A DNA stretch of 5,465 nt from Holophagales bacterium (lineage in GTDB: Bacteria; Acidobacteriota; Holophagae; Holophagales; Holophagaceae). The translations under genes and the position numbers were made by a program. The stretch is taken from the NCBI GenBank assembly GCA_031283145.1, contig JAITCJ010000059.1, positions 1-5,465 on the forward strand, given 5' to 3'. Each line of letters begins with the position of its first letter. Position 1 is the stretch's first letter. Positions 1 to 5,465 of this stretch are shown here, in pieces. The notes beneath the pieces were generated by a model. That model saw only the letters and a program-made list of their open reading frames with translations, ran no database searches and was not told where the DNA came from.

Positions 1-2738
1 GTTTCTTCGTTGCGAATCAGGGCGTTTGCGATTATCTGGCTTGCGGAGCGCAGAAGCATTTCCTCTTTCTCCGAAAATACCCTTTCGCTGCGGCAATTAT
101 CAAAGCCAATAAAACCCCAGAATTGATTTCTTAAAAATATCGGCGCAATCAAAATGGACAATATGCCTTGCGGGCTGAGCGCGGTTTTTTCATAATCGGA
201 CATTTCGCTCACAATGCCGCTGATACAATTCCCCTGTGAAAGCCTTTCCTCCCAACCGGGCACAATGTCGCCGTACAGGGTTTCCACAGCAAGCGCGTAA
301 TCATTTTGCGACTCGGCGCCCCCCGACCATTCATAGATTTGAGAACAATATAATTTCCCGTCTTTGACACAATTCTTCCAAATATACACGCGGTCGGCCT
401 CAACCGCCCCTGCCATGATTTCCATGGAGTACGTCAGGTCTTTTTTGAAACTCTCTAAACGGGACTCAAGGATAATGGCCGACACGCGGTTTACCGTACG
501 CAAAAGTTTGGTTTGCTGTTCAATTTCGCTCATCATTCGCTTGTGTTCACGCAGGTCGTGCATATACGCAACTATGGCGTCGCCGTCCTTGAGTTTGATT
601 CGCGCAAGCGCGATTTCCATAGGTACCGGTGTTCCGTCCTGCGTCTGGTACATCCACTCGGAAACGATATGACCATCGTCAAAGCATTTTCTTAACATAG
701 CAAACGCGGTTTCGCGCGAGGGTCTTCCGTCCGGCTGGTATTCAGGCCAACTGCTGATATGATTTTCAATAAGCTCCTGTTTGCTCCTGAATCCGTAAAG
801 CCGTACGGCAGTCTCGTTGCAATCAATAATTTTCAGGTCGCGATTCCACAACACGCAGCCGAACGGCGTGGCGTTAAGCAGGATCGTTAAGCGCTCGTTA
901 GCTTCGCGGATTTTTACGGCTTCTTCCTGACGGGTTACGGCGCTTGAAATCATCAGGCTTGTTGAACGGAGGATATCCGCTTCATCATCTTTAAATACAC
1001 GTTCACTGGTTCTGTCCTCAAACATCACATAACCCCAAAAGCTGCCGTCCGTAATTACGGGGGAGATAAAGACGGATATGCAGCCGAAAGATTGCAGCAG
1101 CGCGGCTTCGGGCAGCAGACGCGCCGGACCGTTAATAGCTTCGCCCGCCGAAAGCACTTTTTCCCATCGCGGCATCCAATCGGACACTTTAATATCCGTG
1201 AATTGCTCTGCCGTAGGGGTAGTGCCGCCGTCGGTCCTGTCCCAGCGAAAAACCTGCCCCCCGTGCAGACCGTCAGGTTCCATTACATTACGCCATACCG
1301 TCACTCTGTCTAAATTCAGTACATTGACAACAAAGCCGATTCCGTCCGTCATCGAATCTTTGAAATTCTCTTCCTTTTGCGCCAGAAGCAAGACAGCCGT
1401 TTCATTCAGCGCGCTGATTATTTTTTCCTTGTACAAAATGGTTTCCCGCGCGTTTACGATGTTGGTTATGTCTGTGCCGAATTCCAGGTGAGCTTTCCGT
1501 CCGCCTGGCCAGTCAATCAGCCGTCCAACTTTATTATATGTTTTGCCGTTTAATTCCTTATGCTCCCATATGACAACTTTTTTAGGCTCTTTTTCCAACT
1601 GATAATATGGACAGTAATCACACATTTCAGTTTGGCCGCCCAAAACCTCATAGCACATCTTTCCCGTCACATCACCGGTAACGCCGAATTGGCTTAATAT
1701 GTGTTCGCTGGCGAAGAGAAGCTCTCCGGTTTCAGGAACGGTAACGCAAACAAGCAAGTTCATTCCGTTCATGATTTTTTTCAAAGTATCCAGTTGTCCT
1801 TCAATTTCTTTTGCACGCTCTTTTTCAGCTCGGGTCCGCTCCGAGATTTCTTCGATCACGCGCAGTTTCATCGCTATGATAGAACGCTCTAAAACGGCAA
1901 ATTCATCGGCGCGCCGAAACTTTGGCTGTAAGTCCAAATCTCCGGCGGCGCTTCCATGCCAATTCAAATTTTCGCCAGTCAAAAAAGCCTCCGTGTTTTT
2001 TACCAGCGTTACTATCGGTGAAATCACATGCCTTTGCAACACATATGAATCAGTGGCGATAATGGCGATAAAAATAAACAGCGATGCGATACTGAATAAA
2101 ACGAGCGCTGATTTCCGATCGCTCATGATCTGGTCTATTGAAATGCCGACTCCGGCATAACCGGCGACACTCCCGTCCTCGCGGTAAATAGGCTCAAATA
2201 CATAGAGAAGCCGACCGAGATTACCGCTTGAAAACAGAGGCTCCACATGTTCGCCGCGACAAAGGGCGTTTGTATAGTCGCCGCGGCTCACACCTATCGC
2301 GTCCGCCCAACTGAGTGAATCGCCTAAATTCAGCGGTTTTCTTTCATTGGTGTCAAAAATGAATGTCGGGCCGTCTTCCGTCATTCGGGTAACAAAAACG
2401 TATGACAGTTTGTGTTCCCTTTGCATGGTACGCAAATGACGCAACATGGCTCCATACTCAGCGTCCTTTTCAAGTGTGGAAATGTATCTGTCAATTAATT
2501 CGCTGTTTATGATACATGCCACTGTCCGGGACACTGCGGCGGCCCTGTTAATATATTCCGTTTCTATGCGCTGTTTAAAACCATAGTTTACAATGCACAG
2601 CACAACAATACATAACGCAAGCGTCACAAGCACAGCGATGACTATCAGGCGAAACAGTAGCGATTTTTTCAGGGGAACAGAGACATCCTCACCGCCAGCG
2701 GATTTTTGTGAATTGTCGGCTGTGATTTGATTGTTCAT
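1..2738 (-). CDS. Large membrane-bound multi-PAS/GAF sensor protein, probably (hybrid) sensor histidine kinase; C-terminus outside window
   Basis: Starts at ATG 2738 and stays open for 912 codons to the left edge, so the C-terminus and output domain are missing. Visible order: polar N-terminus (1-26); membrane helix about 27-50; extracytoplasmic Cache-like sensing domain about 51-209; second helix about 211-229; HAMP linker about 236-295, with a conserved proline (P241) and the DEF...L signature at 278-283; charged coiled coil about 290-315; PAS about 316-430; GAF about 441-602; PAS about 613-734; GAF about 744-908. The first PAS carries C362, C373 and C376 (C-x10-C-x2-C-P). The GAF domains share DRV..W, FWG and SERVF motifs. 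By family knowledge, such proteins sense an external ligand and cytoplasmic signals and usually end in a histidine kinase, sometimes with receiver domains; that output is inferred, and a diguanylate cyclase is possible. The only Shine-Dalgarno near the start is a weak GAAAG. The ligand is unknown. It diverges from copA. Confidence 0.88.
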   Translation of the reverse strand, partial: MNNQITADNSQKSAGGEDVSVPLKKSLLFRLIVIAVLVTLALCIVVLCIVNYGFKQRIETEYINRAAAVSRTVACIINSELIDRYISTLEKDAEYGAMLRHLRTMQREHKLSYVFVTRMTEDGPTFIFDTNERKPLNLGDSLSWADAIGVSRGDYTNALCRGEHVEPLFSSGNLGRLLYVFEPIYREDGSVAGYAGVGISIDQIMSDRKSALVLFSIASLFIFIAIIATDSYVLQRHVISPIVTLVKNTEAFLTGENLNWHGSAAGDLDLQPKFRRADEFAVLERSIIAMKLRVIEEISERTRAEKERAKEIEGQLDTLKKIMNGMNLLVCVTVPETGELLFASEHILSQFGVTGDVTGKMCYEVLGGQTEMCDYCPYYQLEKEPKKVVIWEHKELNGKTYNKVGRLIDWPGGRKAHLEFGTDITNIVNARETILYKEKIISALNETAVLLLAQKEENFKDSMTDGIGFVVNVLNLDRVTVWRNVMEPDGLHGGQVFRWDRTDGGTTPTAEQFTDIKVSDWMPRWEKVLSAGEAINGPARLLPEAALLQSFGCISVFISPVITDGSFWGYVMFEDRTSERVFKDDEADILRSTSLMISSAVTRQEEAVKIREANERLTILLNATPFGCVLWNRDLKIIDCNETAVRLYGFRSKQELIENHISSWPEYQPDGRPSRETAFAMLRKCFDDGHIVSEWMYQTQDGTPVPMEIALARIKLKDGDAIVAYMHDLREHKRMMSEIEQQTKLLRTVNRVSAIILESRLESFKKDLTYSMEIMAGAVEADRVYIWKNCVKDGKLYCSQIYEWSGGAESQNDYALAVETLYGDIVPGWEERLSQGNCISGIVSEMSDYEKTALSPQGILSILIAPIFLRNQFWGFIGFDNCRSERVFSEKEEMLLRSASQIIANALIRNEE

Positions 2739-2807
2739 AGCTTTCAAGAATATATGAAAAACTAAAAAATAAATAGTATTTTATTTGGGACTGTCTTTCA
2801 TGCAGAC

Positions 2808-2835
2808 ACGCAAAAGCCCCACAGACTTTTTGCGT
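2808..2835. promoter_or_regulatory. Inverted repeat overlapping the -35 zone of copA; candidate operator
   Basis: The left arm ACGCAAAAG (2808-2816) and right arm CTTTTTGCGT (2826-2835) are inverted copies, apart from one extra T in the right arm, separated by 9 bases. The repeat ends 11 bases before the TATAAT at 2847 and so covers where a -35 element would sit. Because it lies upstream of the expected transcript start, it would act as DNA, for example as a regulator site, rather than as an RNA hairpin. It does not match the CopY consensus TACAnnTGTA, and I see no CsoR or CueR operator pattern. The regulator is unknown. Confidence 0.45.
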
Positions 2836-2846
2836 CAAACACCATG

Positions 2847-2852
2847 TATAAT
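2847..2852 (+). promoter_or_regulatory. -10 element of the probable copA promoter
   Basis: A perfect TATAAT lies 42 bases before the GTG start of copA, predicting transcription from about 2858-2860 and a leader of roughly 35 bases. No good TTGACA-like hexamer stands 16-19 bases upstream; the sequence there is GACTTT or similar. This suggests that the promoter is weak alone or activator-dependent. The assignment rests on sequence match and position only. Confidence 0.5.
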
Positions 2853-2880
2853 CTCTTTTGAAGAGTCTGATTGTCCCGCG

Positions 2881-2885
2881 GGAGG
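2881..2885 (+). promoter_or_regulatory. Ribosome binding site that fixes the copA start at GTG 2895
   Basis: GGAGG lies 9 bases before GTG 2895, an ideal Shine-Dalgarno distance. It sits inside the longer reading frame that starts at TTG 2871, which has only a weak GAAGAG ahead of it. The first bases of the site are also part of a perfect 10-base palindrome, TCCCGCGGGA (2874-2883). Confidence 0.7.
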
Positions 2886-2894
2886 CTGCAACAA

Positions 2895-5135
2895 GTGAAA
2901 GTATTGCTTAAGATAACGGGCATGACTTGCGCGGCATGTTCGGCAAGGCTTGAGCGTTCAATCGGCAGTATGGAAGGCGTTGATAAATGCTCTGTAAATT
3001 TAGCCGCCGAAATCATGGTGGTTGAGTTCGACACCGCGAAAACAGACATTGATATTGTCGGAAAAAGTATCGAAAAGGCAGGATATGGCTGGTCCGAAAT
3101 AAGAGACGACGCGATTGAATACGAGCCGCTGAAAGAAAATGAAATCAAAGCTCTGTTGTTTAAGTTTATCGTGGCGGCTGTGTTTGCCGTACCTCTCTTG
3201 TATATTGCCATGGGACATATGCTGCCGTTTGAATGGCACTTGCCGCTTCCAAAAATACTTCATCCGGAGAACTGTCCGCTTAATTTCGCGCTCGTTCAAA
3301 TCGCCCTGCTGTTTCCTGTTATCATTGCGGGGCGCGGTTTTTATATCGCGGGGTTCCGAGCGATATGGCTTCGCTCACCTAACATGGACAGCCTGATAGC
3401 TGTGGGAACATCGGCGGCGGCGCTGTACAGTCTATACGCGGCGTATCAGGTCGCGCGGGAGCGTTTTGCGTTTGCGGAGCATTTGTATTTTGAAACATCC
3501 GGAGTAATAATCGCGCTGGTACTGCTTGGAAAATTATTGGAAGCCGTTTCAAAAGGAAAGACGAGTGATGCGATAAAAAGACTGATGAATCTCAGGCCAA
3601 AAACCGCCGCTGTCATAAGAGGCGGGATGGAGGCGGAATTGCCAATCAGCGAGGTTGTGTCGGGCGATATTATTATTGTCAAACCAGGCGGCAAAATCCC
3701 GGTTGACGGCGTTGTTATTGAGGGCACGGCGACTATTGATGAATCTGCGCTCACAGGCGAAAGTATGCCGATTGAAAAAAAAGCCGGTGATTTTGTTTAT
3801 GCCGCGAGCATTAACAAAAACGGCCTGATTAAATTCAGGGCGGCAAAGGTGGGCGCGGATACTCTGCTGGCTCAAATTATCAAGCTCGTTGAGGGGGCGC
3901 TGGAGAGTAAAGCGCCTATCGCTCAGATGGCGGACGCGGTCGCGGGGGTTTTTGTGCCAGTTGTATTTTGCGTAGCGCTGGCCGCCTTTGCGGGCTGGAG
4001 TATAGCGACAAAGGACCTTGGTTTCGCGTTGATGATTTTTATATCCGTACTCGTCATATCCTGCCCGTGCGCCCTGGGGCTTGCCACGCCCACGGCGATA
4101 CTGGTAGCCACGGGCAAAGGCGCTGAAGCCGGCATACTCATTAAAAGCGGCGCGGCTCTGGAAACCGCGCACAAAATACAAACCATTGTCTTTGATAAAA
4201 CCGGCACCATTACTGAGGGGAAACCCGAAGTTACGGATGTGGTCGCGTCAAACATTGATAAGCGGAGGCTATTACAACTTGCCGCGTCCGCAGAAAAGGG
4301 CAGCGAACACCCCCTTGGCGAAGCCATAGTAAAGTACGCGGAAAAAGAAAACTTGATTATGCTCCCGCTAACGGACTTTGAAGCGCGTGCGGGCATGGGG
4401 GTTAGCTGCTGTATAGACGGGCAGGCTATTTTGATTGGAAATGTCAGACTGATGAACCAGCATGGTATTTCCATGAGCAATGTGAACGCCGAAGCTAACC
4501 GCTTTGCGGATAGCGGCAAGACGCCTGTGTACATTGCCGTAAATAATCAAATAGCCGGAATTATCGCTGTTGCCGATGTTGTAAAGAAAAACAGCGCGGA
4601 CGCAATCAAAAGACTTGCCGATATGGGTATTGAAATAGTTATGATAACTGGCGACAACAGCCGCGCGGCGGAAGCGATAGCCAAACAGACGGGTATAATG
4701 CGGGTGTTGTCGGAAGTTCTGCCGCAGGACAAATTCAATGAAGTCAAAAAACTCCAATCAAGCGGCAAAATAGTTGCCATGGTGGGTGATGGCGTCAATG
4801 ACGCTCCTGCGCTCACGCAGGCCGATATAGGCATCGCCATCGGGAGCGGAACGGATGTCGCTATGGAGTGCGCGGACATTGTGCTTACGCACGGCGATTT
4901 GATGGGCGTCTCCGCCGCTGTCAGTCTGTCAAAAGTCACCATCCGAAATATCAGGCAAAATTTGTTTTGGGCCTTTGGCTACAACATAGCAAGTATTCCT
5001 GTGGCGGCGGGCGTATTGCATATCTTCGGCGGCCCGCTGCTGTCGCCGATAATAGCGGCGGCGGCTATGAGTTTATCAAGTGTGTCGGTAATTACAAACG
5101 CGCTGAGACTAAAAAAATATGACACAAATGTATGA
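2895..5135 (+). CDS. copA: Copper-exporting P-type ATPase (P1B-1, CopA family)
   Basis: A complete 746-residue inner-membrane pump that uses ATP to move Cu+ out of the cytoplasm. One N-terminal heavy-metal-associated domain (about 2-68) carries the GMTCAAC metal site with C12 and C15. Eight membrane helices are visible, at roughly 86-108, 130-153, 167-188, 198-220, 347-370, 378-400, 690-710 and 715-735. Catalytic motifs are all present: actuator TGE 287-289, phosphorylated D434 in DKTGT, nucleotide-domain SEHP 470-473, TGDN 585-588, GDGVNDAP 631-638. Cu+ selectivity follows from C390-P-C392 in helix 6, Y696-N697 in helix 7, and M725 with S728-S729 in MSLSS of helix 8, the established P1B-1 signature. 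Length fits single-HMA CopA proteins. GTG 2895 is chosen over TTG 2871 because of the GGAGG ahead of it and because the metal-binding fold begins there. No CopZ chaperone or CsoR/CopY regulator gene is visible nearby. Silver export is a possible side activity. The stop codon lies within a small inverted repeat. Confidence 0.96.
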   Translation: MKVLLKITGMTCAACSARLERSIGSMEGVDKCSVNLAAEIMVVEFDTAKTDIDIVGKSIEKAGYGWSEIRDDAIEYEPLKENEIKALLFKFIVAAVFAVPLLYIAMGHMLPFEWHLPLPKILHPENCPLNFALVQIALLFPVIIAGRGFYIAGFRAIWLRSPNMDSLIAVGTSAAALYSLYAAYQVARERFAFAEHLYFETSGVIIALVLLGKLLEAVSKGKTSDAIKRLMNLRPKTAAVIRGGMEAELPISEVVSGDIIIVKPGGKIPVDGVVIEGTATIDESALTGESMPIEKKAGDFVYAASINKNGLIKFRAAKVGADTLLAQIIKLVEGALESKAPIAQMADAVAGVFVPVVFCVALAAFAGWSIATKDLGFALMIFISVLVISCPCALGLATPTAILVATGKGAEAGILIKSGAALETAHKIQTIVFDKTGTITEGKPEVTDVVASNIDKRRLLQLAASAEKGSEHPLGEAIVKYAEKENLIMLPLTDFEARAGMGVSCCIDGQAILIGNVRLMNQHGISMSNVNAEANRFADSGKTPVYIAVNNQIAGIIAVADVVKKNSADAIKRLADMGIEIVMITGDNSRAAEAIAKQTGIMRVLSEVLPQDKFNEVKKLQSSGKIVAMVGDGVNDAPALTQADIGIAIGSGTDVAMECADIVLTHGDLMGVSAAVSLSKVTIRNIRQNLFWAFGYNIASIPVAAGVLHIFGGPLLSPIIAAAAMSLSSVSVITNALRLKKYDTNV

Positions 5136-5143
5136 CTTTGTGT
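5122..5143. repeat. Inverted repeat spanning the copA stop codon
   Basis: ACACAAA (5122-5128) and TTTGTGT (5137-5143) are perfect 7-base inverted copies around an 8-base loop containing the TGA stop. The stem is A/T-rich and therefore weak. On the plus strand it is followed by AAAATT, not a T-run. Read on the minus strand it is followed by a tract of seven T residues (complement of the A-run at 5111-5117), so it would work better as a terminator for leftward transcription entering copA from the right. Confidence 0.35.
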
Positions 5144-5190
5144 AAAATTGAGATGGTGTGAAATTGCACTCAACATTTATGGAGCTTGCA

Positions 5191-5465
5191 ATGTTGCCGA
5201 TATTCCTCTCTATGGCTCTATCCTTTAGCCCTGTTGATATAAAGAGCGACCCTTTACTGGACGCTCCTTTTTGCACGTATGGGGGCAAGCCAGGCACTCC
5301 TTTTCAGTTTGCAATATGTAGTTGCGGCGCATCTATAACAGATTTACCACCCCATGTGTTTGATTTTATTCAAAGGCACAGAAAGAATAGCAGTGCTTGT
5401 TGTAGTGTTTTCCGTCCGTTTGGGATAGCTGATGGCACTGCCGAAGAACCTGGACCAGTGTGGTG
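5191..5465 (+). CDS. Unrecognised partial reading frame, doubtful
   Basis: From ATG 5191 the frame stays open for 91 codons to the right edge of the window. GGAG stands 6 bases ahead (5181-5184), a good ribosome-binding spacing; an in-frame ATG at 5179 lacks any such site. The predicted product begins with a hydrophobic stretch (MLPIFLSMALSF) and has several cysteines, including ICSCG and SACCS. I recognise no family. Against it, a likely terminator hairpin lies within its first 30 codons, codon usage lacks the G/C-ending preference of copA, and other short frames overlap it on the minus strand. An open stretch of this length can arise by chance. Confidence 0.22.
   Translation, partial: MLPIFLSMALSFSPVDIKSDPLLDAPFCTYGGKPGTPFQFAICSCGASITDLPPHVFDFIQRHRKNSSACCSVFRPFGIADGTAEEPGPVW
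5244..5272 (+). terminator. Probable rho-independent terminator downstream of copA
   Basis: GAGCG (5244-5248) pairs with CGCTC (5262-5266). After an A-A mismatch, CC (5250-5251) pairs with GG (5259-5260), closing a 7-base loop. A C and five T residues (5268-5272) follow, and a short A-run precedes the stem. This is the classical intrinsic terminator layout, 108 bases after the copA stop, and would end a monocistronic copA transcript. It lies inside both candidate short reading frames in this region, which argues against at least one of them. Confidence 0.5.

Larger units (their letters stand above)
2739..2894. promoter_or_regulatory. Divergent intergenic control region between sensor gene and copA
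   Basis: These 156 bases must hold the promoters of both genes. The sensor-proximal half (2739-2790) is very A/T-rich. It contains several loose -10-like sequences on the minus strand, such as TACTAT and TATATT, but none with a convincing -35 partner, so no sensor promoter is assigned. The copA-proximal half is richer in G+C. It holds an inverted repeat at 2808-2835, a short TGTCT/AGACA dyad at 2792-2808, and the copA -10 and ribosome binding site. The pentamer CAGAC recurs at 2803-2807 and 2822-2826 and in reverse at 2865-2869. Confidence 0.6.
5136..5465. other. Region after copA with no recognised gene
   Basis: These 330 bases contain the probable terminator at 5244-5272, the doubtful rightward frame from 5191, and two short leftward frames. 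One leftward frame runs from GTG 5297 to the stop at 5109 (62 residues) and overlaps the copA end. The other runs from ATG 5332 to the stop at 5225 (35 residues, with a C-x2-C-x3-C motif). Composition is less rich in GCG/GGC codons than the two long genes. No tRNA, rRNA, CRISPR repeat, transposase motif or terminal inverted repeat was recognised. Confidence 0.5.

Noticed and set aside
1078..1491. Rightward frame of 137 codons
   Set aside because: It lies opposite the intact sensor gene, in the first GAF domain; it has low-complexity composition and no domain, so it is a shadow.
1699..2160. Rightward frame of 153 codons
   Set aside because: It lies opposite the membrane, HAMP and coiled-coil part of the sensor; serine-rich shadow without a domain.
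2739..2790. Possible sensor promoter on the minus strand (TACTAT or TATATT boxes)
   Set aside because: The stretch is so A/T-rich that -10-like hexamers are expected by chance, and none has a matching -35 at proper distance.
2792..2808. TGTCT/AGACA dyad as a copper operator
   Set aside because: Only five bases per arm and no match to a known copper regulator site; too short to call alone.
2798..3211. Leftward frame of 137 codons running from copA across the intergenic region
   Set aside because: It covers the copA metal-binding domain on the wrong strand and crosses the copA promoter; no recognisable protein features.
3549..4181. Leftward frame of 210 codons antisense to copA
   Set aside because: It lies wholly inside copA, whose motifs prove the plus-strand reading; the product has no recognisable domain and such long antisense frames are common opposite GC-biased coding DNA.
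3923..4534. Leftward frame of 203 codons antisense to copA
   Set aside because: It is entirely within the catalytic core of copA, is serine/alanine-rich as expected for an antisense shadow, and has no family features.
5109..5297. Leftward frame of 62 codons from GTG 5297
   Set aside because: It has no properly spaced ribosome binding site, overlaps the copA end, spans the terminator hairpin and resembles no family I know; kept only as part of the description of the right-end region.

Overview
The window holds two long genes that diverge from a shared control region, followed by about 330 bases with no confidently assignable gene. Both long genes were read codon by codon and show no frameshift or internal stop.

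Left half (2738 down to the left edge, minus strand): the first 912 codons of a very large membrane-bound sensor. Its order is membrane helix, extracytoplasmic sensing domain, membrane helix, HAMP linker, then two successive PAS-GAF modules. The gene leaves the window before any output domain, so whether it is a histidine kinase, a hybrid kinase, a cyclase or something else cannot be seen. The style of the PAS and GAF repeats makes a (hybrid) histidine kinase the most likely answer.

Middle (2739-2894): a compact divergent intergenic region. It contains an inverted repeat (2808-2835), a perfect TATAAT (2847-2852) and a strong Shine-Dalgarno (2881-2885) for the rightward gene. The placement suggests a regulated promoter, but no known copper-operator consensus (CopY, CsoR or CueR type) was recognised.

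Right half (2895-5135, plus strand): a complete P1B-1-type copper-transporting ATPase (CopA) of 746 residues. It has one N-terminal heavy-metal-binding domain and every catalytic and metal-site motif of a Cu+ exporter. The best start is a GTG at 2895, 24 bases inside a longer reading frame that begins at TTG 2871.

Right end (5136-5465): a plausible rho-independent terminator at 5244-5272, a weaker inverted repeat across the copA stop codon, and competing unrecognised short reading frames on both strands. Base and codon usage here differ from the two long genes.

The organism is a bacterium with standard stop codon use and moderate GC content. The multi-PAS/GAF sensor with a cysteine-bearing PAS domain is a style common in anaerobic Firmicutes and some spirochaetes, but the window does not settle the phylum. 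Functionally, CopA would export cuprous copper from the cytoplasm. The divergent sensor may or may not be linked to it; shared intergenic DNA is the only evidence. I did not find a clearly new biological system. The most unusual items are the duplicated PAS-GAF architecture, the cysteine motif in the first PAS domain next to a copper pump, and the small cysteine-rich reading frames after copA.
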